DNA from: Deltaproteobacteria bacterium
Lineage (GTDB): Bacteria > Acidobacteriota > Thermoanaerobaculia > Multivoradales > JAHZIX01
Reading direction: 5' to 3'
Assembly: GCA_022601195.1 (NCBI GenBank)
Contig: JAHZIX010000023.1
Location: forward strand, 62,001-126,000
Length of the DNA: 64,000 nt
Of this stretch, positions 43,340 through 51,277 are shown piece after piece; the stretch's first letter is position 1, and every line of letters begins with the position of its first letter. The notes below the pieces were generated by a model. That model made no database searches. It was not told the origin of the DNA and saw only the letters and a program-made list of their open reading frames with translations. The position numbers and the translations under genes are program-made.

Positions 43340-43774
43340 ATGATGAACCAAAGCCCACCGACGATTTTCGACAAGATCCTATCCGGAGATATCCCCAGCT
43401 ACCGCGTCTACGAAGATAGCCAAGTTTACGCCTTTCTCGATATCGGCCCTTTGAGCGACGGGCATACGCTGGTGATTCCAAAAGAACGCAAGGCATTTCT
43501 CCACGAGTTGAGTGACGAATCCGCAGCGGCCTTGGGGCGCGTGCTCCCCCGCTTGTGTCGAGCCGTGATGAAGGCTACCGGAGCGAGCGCCTATAACGTA
43601 CTGCAAAACAATGGCTCGGAGGCGCACCAAGCGGTGTTTCACGTTCATTTCCACATCATTCCCAAGCGAGGAGGCTCCGGCCTGGGCTTGCGCTGGGATC
43701 CGCGAGCACTTGACGCTGCGGAGGCGGAAAGGCTGGTTGGGAGAATTCGAGGAGCTTTGGAAGAAGGGGGCTAA
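43340..43774 (+). CDS. HIT family nucleotide hydrolase
   Basis: A protein of 144 residues (ATG 43340 or 43343). Histidine-triad signature is HVHFHIIPKR (~95-104), with the usual N-terminal TIFDKILSGDIPSYRVYED and VLQNNGSEAHQAVFHVHFH. The family hydrolyses AMP-linked or dinucleoside polyphosphate substrates. A 54-residue gene follows after 1 bp. The start is supported by the very short spacer to the upstream duplication but the ribosome site is weak. Confidence 0.92.
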   Translation: MMNQSPPTIFDKILSGDIPSYRVYEDSQVYAFLDIGPLSDGHTLVIPKERKAFLHELSDESAAALGRVLPRLCRAVMKATGASAYNVLQNNGSEAHQAVFHVHFHIIPKRGGSGLGLRWDPRALDAAEAERLVGRIRGALEEGG

Positions 43775-43775
43775 G

Positions 43776-43940
43776 ATGGATTTGGAATTGTCTCGCGAAG
43801 AGTATGAGCGGATTGCCGAGTTGATCCACAGCGACTCCAGTCCGGTAGGCATCGACGCCAAGAAGACCCATATTCTCATTCTGCATAAATTGTTAGAGAT
43901 CGAGCGCCGCCTGGTGCGCCTGGAGGCGGCTGCGGAATAG
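43776..43940 (+). CDS. Small helical protein linked to HIT
   Basis: A protein of 54 residues from ATG 43776, with AAGGGGG 5 nt upstream. Sequence DLELSREEYERIAELIHSDSSPVGIDAKKTHILILHKLLEIERRL reads as two amphipathic helices. I recognise no family. The clean ribosome site and 1-bp spacing to the HIT stop argue for real translation in the same operon. Confidence 0.6.
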   Translation: MDLELSREEYERIAELIHSDSSPVGIDAKKTHILILHKLLEIERRLVRLEAAAE

Positions 43941-44017
43941 GGTTTCCGAGACTTCTTCGATGCAACTTGGCCTGCGTTTTGGCGCCCCTGCGCCGGCCAT
44001 GACAAGATCTGGAACCC

Positions 44018-44074
44018 ATGACGGTAAAAATCGCCTTTGTCGGCACTGGGTTGGGAGCCCGTGTACGTCTGTGA
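44018..44074 (+). pseudogene. Possible remnant of a Gfo/Idh/MocA-type dehydrogenase N-terminus
   Basis: An 18-codon frame ATG-initiated, reading MTVKIAFVGTGLGARVRL then TGA. The stretch KIAFVGTGLGARV is the Rossmann dinucleotide-binding opening of Gfo/Idh/MocA oxidoreductases. No continuation in any frame downstream before the next gene. Either a deletion scar of a lost gene, a leader peptide, or chance; the motif match makes chance the least likely, but confidence is limited. Confidence 0.35.
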
Positions 44075-44125
44075 GCTAGCCCTTCTAGGGGCCATGGACT
44101 TTCTTTGCTTGAAGGAGATCTGGTG

Positions 44126-45520
44126 ATGTCGAAATCCGGTTTTCGCGTTCCTCACACCCTCGTGCTGTTGGCGGGGATGATCCTGGTGGCTTACCTGCTC
44201 ACGCTCGTGCTCCCTCAGGGTTCCTTCGAGAGGGTCACCAACGACCAGGGGCGGGAGCAGGTAAAAGCGGGTAGTTACAGCCAGCTAGAATCTCCGGAGC
44301 GCCTGAGCCCAACGGTCATGTTCATGGCGGTTCCAGAGGGTTTTGCCAGCTCCCAGGAGATTATTTTCTTCGTCTTTCTCATCGGTGGAGCCTTTGGCGT
44401 GCTGCGAGCGACGGGAGCTGTAGACGCGTTCATTGGACGCCTTCTCGAGCTCTTTGCCGGGAAGCCCTCGCTGCTCGTTGCGGGAGGAGTGATTCTCTTT
44501 GCCGTGGGATCGAGCACCATCGGCATGGCAGAGGAGTATCTACCTTTTGTACCGGTGATCCTGGCTCTCTGTCTGGGATTGGGTTTCGATGCGGTAACGG
44601 CCATTGGGATTATTTGTGTCGGTTATGGCGTCGGCTACGGAGCGGCGATCTTCAACCCCTTCACCGTAGTGATTGCCCAAGGAGTCGCCGGGGTCGAGTT
44701 GACCTCTGGGTGGGCGTTCCGTTTGGCCATGACGGTGGTTCTCGTGACTGTGGGTGTTCATCATGTTCTCAGTTATGCCCGGAGGGTTCGAGCGGATCCT
44801 TCCAGCAGCCTGGTGGCAGATGTCGAACCGGACATGTCTCTCAAGTTACAGAAACATCCTGCGCTGACGTTTCGCCACGGGTTGATTCTTCTATTGACTG
44901 CAGCAGCAGTCGTCCTGATCATCTATGGGCTGAGTACTCAGTTGTCGGATTGGCATTGGTATGTCGAGCAGATGGGGGCGGTTTTTCTCGCTCTGACCAT
45001 CCTGTTCTGTCTGATCGCCAAGATGTCGCCGGACCGGGCTGCCAAAGAGTTCTGCATTGGTGCGGCGGAACTGACGACCACCGCATTGTTGATCGGTTTC
45101 GCTCGCGCCATCGTGGTGGTGCTGGAGCAGGGGCAAGTGATCGACACCATCATCAACGGGATTGCGACACCTCTTCAGGCGACGGGACCCTATATCGCCT
45201 CCGTCGGCATGTTTTTGGTCCAGAGCCTGTGCAACCTATTCATCCCTTCCGGCAGCGGCCAAGCCTACGTCACCATGCCCATCATGGCGCCGTTGGCAGA
45301 TTTGGTAGGAGTCAGCCGGCAGATCTCGGTGTTGGCCTATCAGATGGGGGACGGCTTCACCAATATCCTCGTTCCCACGAACGCGGTCCTGGTGGGCATT
45401 CTCGCCATGGCCAGGATTCCCTATGACCGTTGGGTGCGATTCATCTTTCCCTTCATGCTCAAGATCTGGGTCGTCGGCTCCATCGCTCTGGTGACCGCGG
45501 TGTGGTTGGGTGTTCAGTAG
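44126..45520 (+). CDS. YfcC family transporter (arginine/ornithine-like or C4-dicarboxylate-like)
   Basis: A protein of 464 residues from ATG 44126, AAGGAG upstream. About 11-12 membrane helices. The segment [24 protein letters not shown] and the P-loop-like [26 protein letters not shown], plus [16 protein letters not shown] and [26 protein letters not shown] in the second half, identify the YfcC/ArcD-like (DcuC-fold) family. The carbamate kinase gene follows 88 bp downstream, which favours basic amino acid or citrulline exchange. Frame from TTG 44105 adds only seven residues and is less likely. Confidence 0.88.
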   Translation: MSKSGFRVPHTLVLLAGMILVAYLLTLVLPQGSFERVTNDQGREQVKAGSYSQLESPERLSPTVMFMAVPEGFASSQEIIFFVFLIGGAFGVLRATGAVDAFIGRLLELFAGKPSLLVAGGVILFAVGSSTIGMAEEYLPFVPVILALCLGLGFDAVTAIGIICVGYGVGYGAAIFNPFTVVIAQGVAGVELTSGWAFRLAMTVVLVTVGVHHVLSYARRVRADPSSSLVADVEPDMSLKLQKHPALTFRHGLILLLTAAAVVLIIYGLSTQLSDWHWYVEQMGAVFLALTILFCLIAKMSPDRAAKEFCIGAAELTTTALLIGFARAIVVVLEQGQVIDTIINGIATPLQATGPYIASVGMFLVQSLCNLFIPSGSGQAYVTMPIMAPLADLVGVSRQISVLAYQMGDGFTNILVPTNAVLVGILAMARIPYDRWVRFIFPFMLKIWVVGSIALVTAVWLGVQ

Positions 45521-45608
45521 TACCGATTCCCCTGCGCGGGAAATTTGTCTCCCTAGACCGGCTTTCATCTAGAGTCGGTACCTTTTTCGGGGGAGGAGCC
45601 AGCAGTCG

Positions 45609-46565
45609 ATGGAACCGAGACTTGCAAAGCGTGTTGTCGTTGCCTTGGGAGGCAACGCTATTACCTTGCCAGGGGAAGAGGGCAGTGTCGAGCAGGACTA
45701 CGCGAACCTCGAGCGTAGCTTGGAAGGCATTGTCGCTCTTCTGGAGCGGGGCTATGAGCTGGTCGTGACCCATGGCAACGGCCCGCAGGTGGGCAACCAG
45801 ATGATCCGGGTCGAGCGCTCTCTGGGCCACGCACCGGATCTACCCTTGCCGGTTATGGTGGCGGATGTTCAGGGAGGCCTGGGCTACATGATGGAGCAAG
45901 TGCTTCTCAACAAGCTCTGGAGCCGAGGCCTATCCTATCCCGTCAGCTGCTTGGTGACCCTGGTGGAAGTGGCCGCGGATGACCCGGCGATGCTGGAGCC
46001 ATCGAAATTCGTCGGCCCTGTGATGACTCACGATCGGGCTCTCCAAGGGCGAGACGAGAACGGTTGGGACGTCAAAGAGGATAAGGGGCGAGGTTGGCGG
46101 CGAGTTGTCCCTTCACCGGAGCCTTGCACGATCGTCGAGAAGGATACGGTCCGGCTGCTGGTCGATGCCGGAGTCCTGGTGATCTGTGTTGGCGGAGGAG
46201 GCGTGCCGGTGGTACGCCGAGACGACGGCAGCTGGGCCGGGGTCGGAGGCGTGGTCGACAAAGATCTGGCTTCGGCAGTCCTGGGTCGAGAGATCGGTGC
46301 CCGGGAGCTCTACATCCTGACTGGGGTGAGGAAGGTAGCCCTCCATTTCGGAACTCCCGAAGAACGCTGGCTGGGCTCCATGACCACTTCCCAGGCCCGC
46401 TCCTATCTGGCGGCCGGTCATTTCCCGGCCGGCTCCATGGGGCCTAAGATCGATGCTGCCTGTCGATTCGTCGAGCAAGGTGGAGCCAGAGCGCTCATCA
46501 CAGATATCTATTCCTTGGTGGAAGCTCTGGATGGGCGGACAGGAACCTGGATCTTGCCTGATTGA
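45609..46565 (+). CDS. arcC: Carbamate kinase
   Basis: A protein of 318 residues, normal length. Motif set VVVALGGNAITLPGEE at the N-terminus, THGNGPQVGNQMIR (~60), LVDAGVLVICVGGGGVPVV (~190), GVVDKDLASAVLGREIGA (~215). It makes ATP from carbamoyl phosphate at the end of the arginine deiminase pathway. No arcA or arcB gene is in the window; it pairs only with the YfcC transporter. It converges with polB, leaving 10 bp. Confidence 0.95.
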   Translation: MEPRLAKRVVVALGGNAITLPGEEGSVEQDYANLERSLEGIVALLERGYELVVTHGNGPQVGNQMIRVERSLGHAPDLPLPVMVADVQGGLGYMMEQVLLNKLWSRGLSYPVSCLVTLVEVAADDPAMLEPSKFVGPVMTHDRALQGRDENGWDVKEDKGRGWRRVVPSPEPCTIVEKDTVRLLVDAGVLVICVGGGGVPVVRRDDGSWAGVGGVVDKDLASAVLGREIGARELYILTGVRKVALHFGTPEERWLGSMTTSQARSYLAAGHFPAGSMGPKIDAACRFVEQGGARALITDIYSLVEALDGRTGTWILPD

Positions 46566-46575
46566 GAAATCCGGG

Positions 46576-48933
46576 CTAGAACAAATCTAGCTGGCGGTCG
46601 TCACCGATGACTTTTTCGAAGGTCAGCCCGAGTAGTGCTAAGACCGGCTCGGCGATGGGGCGAATCTGTTTCTCGACGTAGTGTTCATAGTCGAAAGGGC
46701 TGGCTCTCTCAGCGGCGGGTTCTGGACCTGTCGTCGTCAGCACATAACGGATCAAGCGGCCTGGCTTTGTCTTCATTTTGCGGGCAGCGACGACGTGGGG
46801 CGGTGAGGTGGAAGTATAGGCACCTAGGCTTTTGCGGAGTGCCTTGCGGTAGACGAGTTGGGGGTCGTGCTGGCCCGCTCTCAGGTCTTGCACGGTCTTG
46901 CTCAGAAACTCGTCTACACCGCGGTCGGAAAAGAGACGCTCGTAGAGTTCCCGCTGCACCGCGTGGGCGAGCTCGGTCCAATCTCGCCGAACGGCTTCCA
47001 TACCGGTGAAGACCACTTCCCCTTGACCGTCGTTGTCGACCAATCCGACATACCGTTTTCTCGCCCCGAGAGTCGAACCGCGCATGGGGGGGAGTACCAA
47101 GCGGAGGTAGAGCTTCTCGAGCTCCAGCTCGAGGCGACTGTCGACCTGCCAGGTCTTCTCGATATGAGCCGTCAATTCTCGGTTCAAGGTTGCCACGATC
47201 TCTCGACCTCGGCTCCATGCCTGCTCGTCATCCTCAGCCGCGGAAAGCACAAAGAGGCTGTCTGTGTCCCCATAGATCACCCGGTAGCCGAGGCTCTCGA
47301 TATGTCCCTTGGACCACAACAGTATTTCCCGGCCGAAGCTGGTAACGGCATTGGCTAGGGCAGGATCATGGAACCGACAGGCGGAGGTTCCCATGACGCC
47401 ATAGAAAGAGTTCATGAGGATCTTGATCGCTTGGCTGGTGACGCCGTCTCCGTTGCGCTTCGCTTCTTCCCGGCGAGGAAAAAGATCGTCGAGAAGCTTG
47501 GGCAAGATGCCTTGGCCGCGGCGAAACCCAGCTCCATTGGGGGCGACGATGGCCTGATCTGGCGTTGTAGGGTTCTTGATCAGGCCCAGGGGATCGATCT
47601 GAAAAGTACGAATGAGGCTCGGGTATAGGCTCTGGAAATCCATCACGAGAACCCTCTCGTAGATTCCGGGCTCGGGCTCCAGAACGTGGCCGCCACCGGA
47701 GGCGGCCGGCGCTACCGCATCTACCCCTCCCACCGTGGGGGCGACCCGACCACGTCGGTGAAGCTCCATTAGGTAGAGGAAGTCAAAGGAAGCAATGGAC
47801 CCGGAAACTCGATCGAGAGACATTCCCGTCAACAGGCTACGCTGGACCGCCAGATCGACTAGGCCGAGTTTTTCGAGAATCTCTATCACCAAGCGAGCGT
47901 CGGTCAAGTTGTACTCAACGAAACGGCTGCGATGCCTTTTGAAGTTGCGGAGGATCTCGAGGCCTTTGTTGCCGTCCTCTTGTTGGGCCTCTAGTTTCGC
48001 TTTGCCTTCTCCGAGGACTTTTCGGGCGACGAAATCTAGCGAGTGCTCTTGCATAGGAATGAACGAGCCGCGAAGCAACTGGATACCGTCGAGTACGAGT
48101 CGCCCAGGCACCGTTGCCTGCAACCCAGCTCCGCGAGAGCGCTGGGGCCTCAATCGTAGCCCTGGCGATGGGCCGCGCCCTATCGGCAGGGACATGCCAA
48201 ACTTCTGAGCCAGGTTGGCGAGAACCTTGAGGTCGAAGTCGACGACGTTCCAGCCCGTGAGAATGTCTGGGTCCAACTCCCGGACGCGGCGGCAAAAGGC
48301 CTGGAGTAAGGCTTTCTCTGTGGCAAAGGGGGTCGCCTCCGGGGGGCAGTCGTAGCCCGCTGGGGTGAAGAGAAGCACCTCTGCAGTGCCGCAGCCAAAA
48401 AGCGCGATGGACAGGAGGCGCTCTATCTTGGGATCGGTTTCGATATCCAACGAAAGGATCGAAGGCTGGTAGGACCAGGAGCAGGGGTGCAATCGAGGAT
48501 TTTTGAAGACATGGTCAAAGCCTTGGAGCGGACGACTTTCCCCCTCGATTTCAACTCCTCCCCGGAGCCCATGGTGAATGAGGTACCGTACGGCGAACCG
48601 AATATCTGCTTCGAAGGTGGCGATACCAGCTCGGTGGAGACGATCGCGAAGGGCTGGAGTATCCGGAGGAGTGGCTACCTCGACTCGCAACATCGCAGCG
48701 TCATCCCGGAGGCCTCGGTAGGTGGTTGGGGACAAGGGCTTCGCTCCCAACTCTCGAGCGAAGTCCCGGTCTTGCTCGCGAACAAAGAAATGGGGAGTCT
48801 CGCGGTTGTCGCGAATCAGAAAGGTCTCCCCTCCCGCGAGGCGGCCGTACAAGTGGACCACCGGGCGCCCGCCCTCGATTCGGTAGGTAGGCTGAAGAAT
48901 GAATCCTCGATACTTCATAGGGAATCTTGCCAT
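46576..48933 (-). CDS. polB: DNA polymerase II (family B)
   Basis: A protein of 785 residues (Met at codon 6, 48918, is an alternative start). Family B polymerase for repair and translesion work. The 3'-5' exonuclease carries SLDIETDP (Exo I, ~165) and WNVVDFDLKVLANL (Exo II). Polymerase motif A is MDFQSLYPSLI (~425), motif B ILMNSFYGVMGT (~500), motif C YGDTDSLFVL (~560). All catalytic acids are present. It is coded opposite arcC, and I see no SOS box pattern (CTG-N10-CAG) upstream. Neither start has a clear ribosome site. Confidence 0.95.
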   Translation of the reverse strand: MARFPMKYRGFILQPTYRIEGGRPVVHLYGRLAGGETFLIRDNRETPHFFVREQDRDFARELGAKPLSPTTYRGLRDDAAMLRVEVATPPDTPALRDRLHRAGIATFEADIRFAVRYLIHHGLRGGVEIEGESRPLQGFDHVFKNPRLHPCSWSYQPSILSLDIETDPKIERLLSIALFGCGTAEVLLFTPAGYDCPPEATPFATEKALLQAFCRRVRELDPDILTGWNVVDFDLKVLANLAQKFGMSLPIGRGPSPGLRLRPQRSRGAGLQATVPGRLVLDGIQLLRGSFIPMQEHSLDFVARKVLGEGKAKLEAQQEDGNKGLEILRNFKRHRSRFVEYNLTDARLVIEILEKLGLVDLAVQRSLLTGMSLDRVSGSIASFDFLYLMELHRRGRVAPTVGGVDAVAPAASGGGHVLEPEPGIYERVLVMDFQSLYPSLIRTFQIDPLGLIKNPTTPDQAIVAPNGAGFRRGQGILPKLLDDLFPRREEAKRNGDGVTSQAIKILMNSFYGVMGTSACRFHDPALANAVTSFGREILLWSKGHIESLGYRVIYGDTDSLFVLSAAEDDEQAWSRGREIVATLNRELTAHIEKTWQVDSRLELELEKLYLRLVLPPMRGSTLGARKRYVGLVDNDGQGEVVFTGMEAVRRDWTELAHAVQRELYERLFSDRGVDEFLSKTVQDLRAGQHDPQLVYRKALRKSLGAYTSTSPPHVVAARKMKTKPGRLIRYVLTTTGPEPAAERASPFDYEHYVEKQIRPIAEPVLALLGLTFEKVIGDDRQLDLF

Positions 48934-49144
48934 TGCCGAGGTGTTCCAGCGAGGCTCGGCCAGGGAGAGCCTGTCGGGAGGAAGATCTCAGCGCAACTCT
49001 ATCGTGTCCAGCAACTTTCTCGACGGCTCTTTGAGCTTGCCAGGCAAACCTGGGTACTTCCCGCCGACCTCTCCTCTGGCATGGCTACAAGGTGCCTCTC
49101 TACCGTTGATAGGCAACCCTCACCAAGGTGTCTTCGGGCACGGT

Positions 49145-49173
49145 TTGACGGCGTCGAAATGTTTTAATAGCAT
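49145..49173 (+). promoter_or_regulatory. Promoter giving a leaderless transcript
   Basis: TTGACG at 49145-49150, 17-nt spacer, TAGCAT at 49168-49173, then ATG at 49180. Transcription should start about at the A of the ATG. No ribosome site is present. Confidence 0.5.
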
Positions 49174-49179
49174 AGACCG

Positions 49180-50262
49180 ATGAGGGAATTAAAGAGCGCG
49201 TCGTTTATTCGCAGGCTTTTGAGTGCAGGGTTCCTTGCTGCCGGTGTTCTGGTTGTGTCGGGGCTTGGCGTGGCAACACCACTGATGGGCGAGGGAGAGC
49301 CCTCCACGAGTGGAATGCGCTCAGACCATGTTCTCCGGTTCTATGACTCCGTGTCATTGGACGGAGGTGGCACGGTGGCCGATGAAGTGATGATCTTCCG
49401 AGACGGCCTGACTATTCTCCGCCGAACTGGCAGCGACTTTGACCCCATCGTGGCCCGAGGGCAGGCCTCGCTAGAAGATATCTCCATGCTCAAGCAGGTC
49501 CTGGTTGAAGAACGGGTGGATCGTCTGATGGGGGGGTGCGAACTGACGGGGTTGCCTTCTGTCCAGCCCATCGAGGGCGCGGTGGCTTCTCGAGAAATTC
49601 TTCTAAGTTGGTTTGGAGTTGCTGGGCGACGGGCTCGGCACATGGAGATAGATCACGTCCCATCGGAAGAGCCTGGCCCCGCCGATGAGGCTTGCTCCGA
49701 TGGTCTTGCCAGGGTCGCTTCCGTGGCTGTGACGTTTTCCGAACAAGTTCTCTCCCAACCCGATGCTACCTTTGGCCCAGACATGAACTATCCGCGATCC
49801 TTGCTCTATGAGATCGATAATCAATTCGTTTCGGATCCGGATTGTGAGCTCTACACCTTTAGCGACACTTTCTTGCTGTTCCGCGATGGCCTACTGCTGC
49901 GGCGGTTCAAGGGCAGCGATGGCAGTTTCGAGTTCACTCGAGGGATCGCCCAACGGGATGTCCGAGACTTGCTCATCCAGGCGCTGGCAGACGAAATCCA
50001 AGATCTACGTGGTATCTGTCGGACTTGGTTCTTCATTCCCTTCACGGTGGACGGCGCCTGCGTTGACTACAGCTGGAATTCTGGGGCAACTTGGTTCGGT
50101 CGGCAGGGCAGGATGACAACCTTGCAAGGGAACGAGGGCATTTCCAGGGAGTGCAGCGATGGCCAGCTCAGGGTGCGGACTCAATTGGTGATACTCCTCG
50201 TCAATACTCTGGCAAATCCCTCCAACGACACCGTCTCCGGTTTCTTCACCGGCGCACCCTAG
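49180..50262 (+). CDS. Exported protein with internal duplication, unknown function
   Basis: A protein of 360 residues with a signal peptide (residues ~1-37: SAGFLAAGVLVVSGLGVATP). Two similar ~150-residue halves follow: the first with HVLRFYDSVSLDGGG...FRDGLTILRRTGSDFDPIVARGQAS, the second with LLYEIDNQFVSD...FRDGLLLRRFKGSDGSFEFTRGIAQ. Each ends in a helix and a Cys-containing segment. I recognise no family. The mRNA is probably leaderless (promoter at 49145). Its partner is unknown; polB is divergent upstream. Confidence 0.7.
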   Translation: MRELKSASFIRRLLSAGFLAAGVLVVSGLGVATPLMGEGEPSTSGMRSDHVLRFYDSVSLDGGGTVADEVMIFRDGLTILRRTGSDFDPIVARGQASLEDISMLKQVLVEERVDRLMGGCELTGLPSVQPIEGAVASREILLSWFGVAGRRARHMEIDHVPSEEPGPADEACSDGLARVASVAVTFSEQVLSQPDATFGPDMNYPRSLLYEIDNQFVSDPDCELYTFSDTFLLFRDGLLLRRFKGSDGSFEFTRGIAQRDVRDLLIQALADEIQDLRGICRTWFFIPFTVDGACVDYSWNSGATWFGRQGRMTTLQGNEGISRECSDGQLRVRTQLVILLVNTLANPSNDTVSGFFTGAP

Positions 50263-50522
50263 TGCCCTGAGCGGTGAGGCTCTTGCCATTGGGCTACCTC
50301 ATCGCACCTTACTTCGTTGCTTCTCCTCGCCGTGGCCACGGCTATGGCTGCGTCGATGTGCCCTCTCGGATCACGCGAACGACCGCCCTGGTTCGTCGAG
50401 TGACTTCCTTCACGAGGCAGTAGAAGCAGCTTGCGGCGAAGAATCCTCCCGTTCCCGATAGGAGAGGCGGCGCACAGGGGCTTGGCCCGGTACCCTTTCA
50501 GCAAAGTAGCGGGTTGCAGAGA

Positions 50523-50557
50523 CAGGTCGCAGGACCTGACCTTGCGGGTCAGTTCTT
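50523..50557. terminator. Overlapping hairpins between converging genes
   Basis: CAGGTC/GACCTG (50523-50538) and CTGACC/GGTCAG (50536-50552) share bases, so only one can form at a time. The second is followed by TTCTTG. Sits between the duplicated exported-protein gene and the XRE gene, as a terminator would. Confidence 0.45.
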
Positions 50558-50968
50558 GAGATTTCTCATCAGCCAGAGGAGGGTGGGAAGGAGACTGATG
50601 AGAAATTGCTTTTCGCTTGAAGAAATCTCACCGAGGGAATGGTCCTCTCCTAGAATTTGCGAAAGTTGTTGCTCTAAATCGGCGAGGGTGTCCTGCTTGG
50701 GAAGAGGCAGAACTAGCCGGTTTTCGAGGTTCTCGTTTTCACTGCTATCACTGGCCTCGTGAAGAGCGATGGAGAGGTCTCGGGCTGAGAGCTCAAGGGC
50801 AGCGAGAATCTTGTCGATAGTCGCTAAACTGGGACGTTGCTTCCCAGTTTCGTAAGCGCTGAGCATCGGCGAAGTAATTTTTGCTCCCTTCGCGACCTCT
50901 GCTTGCTTCAACCCTTTTTGGCGACGCAGCGTTCGTAAAGCTTTGCCTATGTTCGAGAAATCGACCAT
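50549..50968 (-). CDS. XRE-family transcriptional regulator
   Basis: A protein of 139 residues. Residues ~8-62 (IGKALRTLRRQKGLKQAEVAKGAKITSPMLSAYETGKQRPSLATIDKILAAL) are a Cro/CI-type HTH. An acidic linker leads to a C-terminal helical and hydrophobic stretch (~115-139: EKQFLISLLPTLLWLMRNLKN), probably for dimers or membrane contact. The transcript is likely leaderless (TTGAAC-N18-TAGACT-N7-ATG). Two palindromes in the AT-rich upstream region may be self-bound operators. Confidence 0.85.
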   Translation of the reverse strand: MVDFSNIGKALRTLRRQKGLKQAEVAKGAKITSPMLSAYETGKQRPSLATIDKILAALELSARDLSIALHEASDSSENENLENRLVLPLPKQDTLADLEQQLSQILGEDHSLGEISSSEKQFLISLLPTLLWLMRNLKN

Positions 50969-51277
50969 CCGACCCAGTCTACGCGAGCCCCATCCCTGAG
51001 TTCAATCAAAAATTTGTTATCCATAAATCTCTTGCATTTATGATGTTTCAGTGGCGATAATTTATCAAAGTCGGATAGTCATCGCTAGGGTGAATATGGA
51101 AAACAAGAATTTTTCTTATTAACAAAGAGAATCCTGTCCATGTCGAGCTTGGTTTTTTTATGCTCTGGAGAGGAACTCGAACTTCTTCTTTCCCTCGGTC
51201 GAAAGCGAGGTTTTTTGCTTCTCATGGAGGGAAAACCCATGGCCAGGGCTTGGGACCAACGGCTTCCGGTCGAATTC
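50969..51277 (-). promoter_or_regulatory. AT-rich promoter/operator region of the XRE gene
   Basis: 309 bases upstream of the XRE start, clearly more AT-rich than the rest of the window. Holds TTGAAC (minus strand, 51000-51005) and TAGACT (50976-50981), the inverted repeat CATAAAT/ATTTATG (51022-51042), and the 11-bp palindrome GATAATTTATC (51056-51066). A plus-strand hairpin CCTCG/CGAGG followed by six T (51193-51216) may be a terminator of an unknown transcript. Confidence 0.55.

Noticed and set aside
44614..45426. Plus-strand second frame inside the YfcC gene
   Set aside because: Cys/Arg/Ser-rich shadow of a membrane protein gene.
48934..49179. SOS box upstream of polB
   Set aside because: No CTG-N10-CAG palindrome with the usual AT centre found.
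50259..50504. Minus-strand 81-codon frame in the gap after the exported protein
   Set aside because: Basic composition and no family match; no ribosome site at its start.
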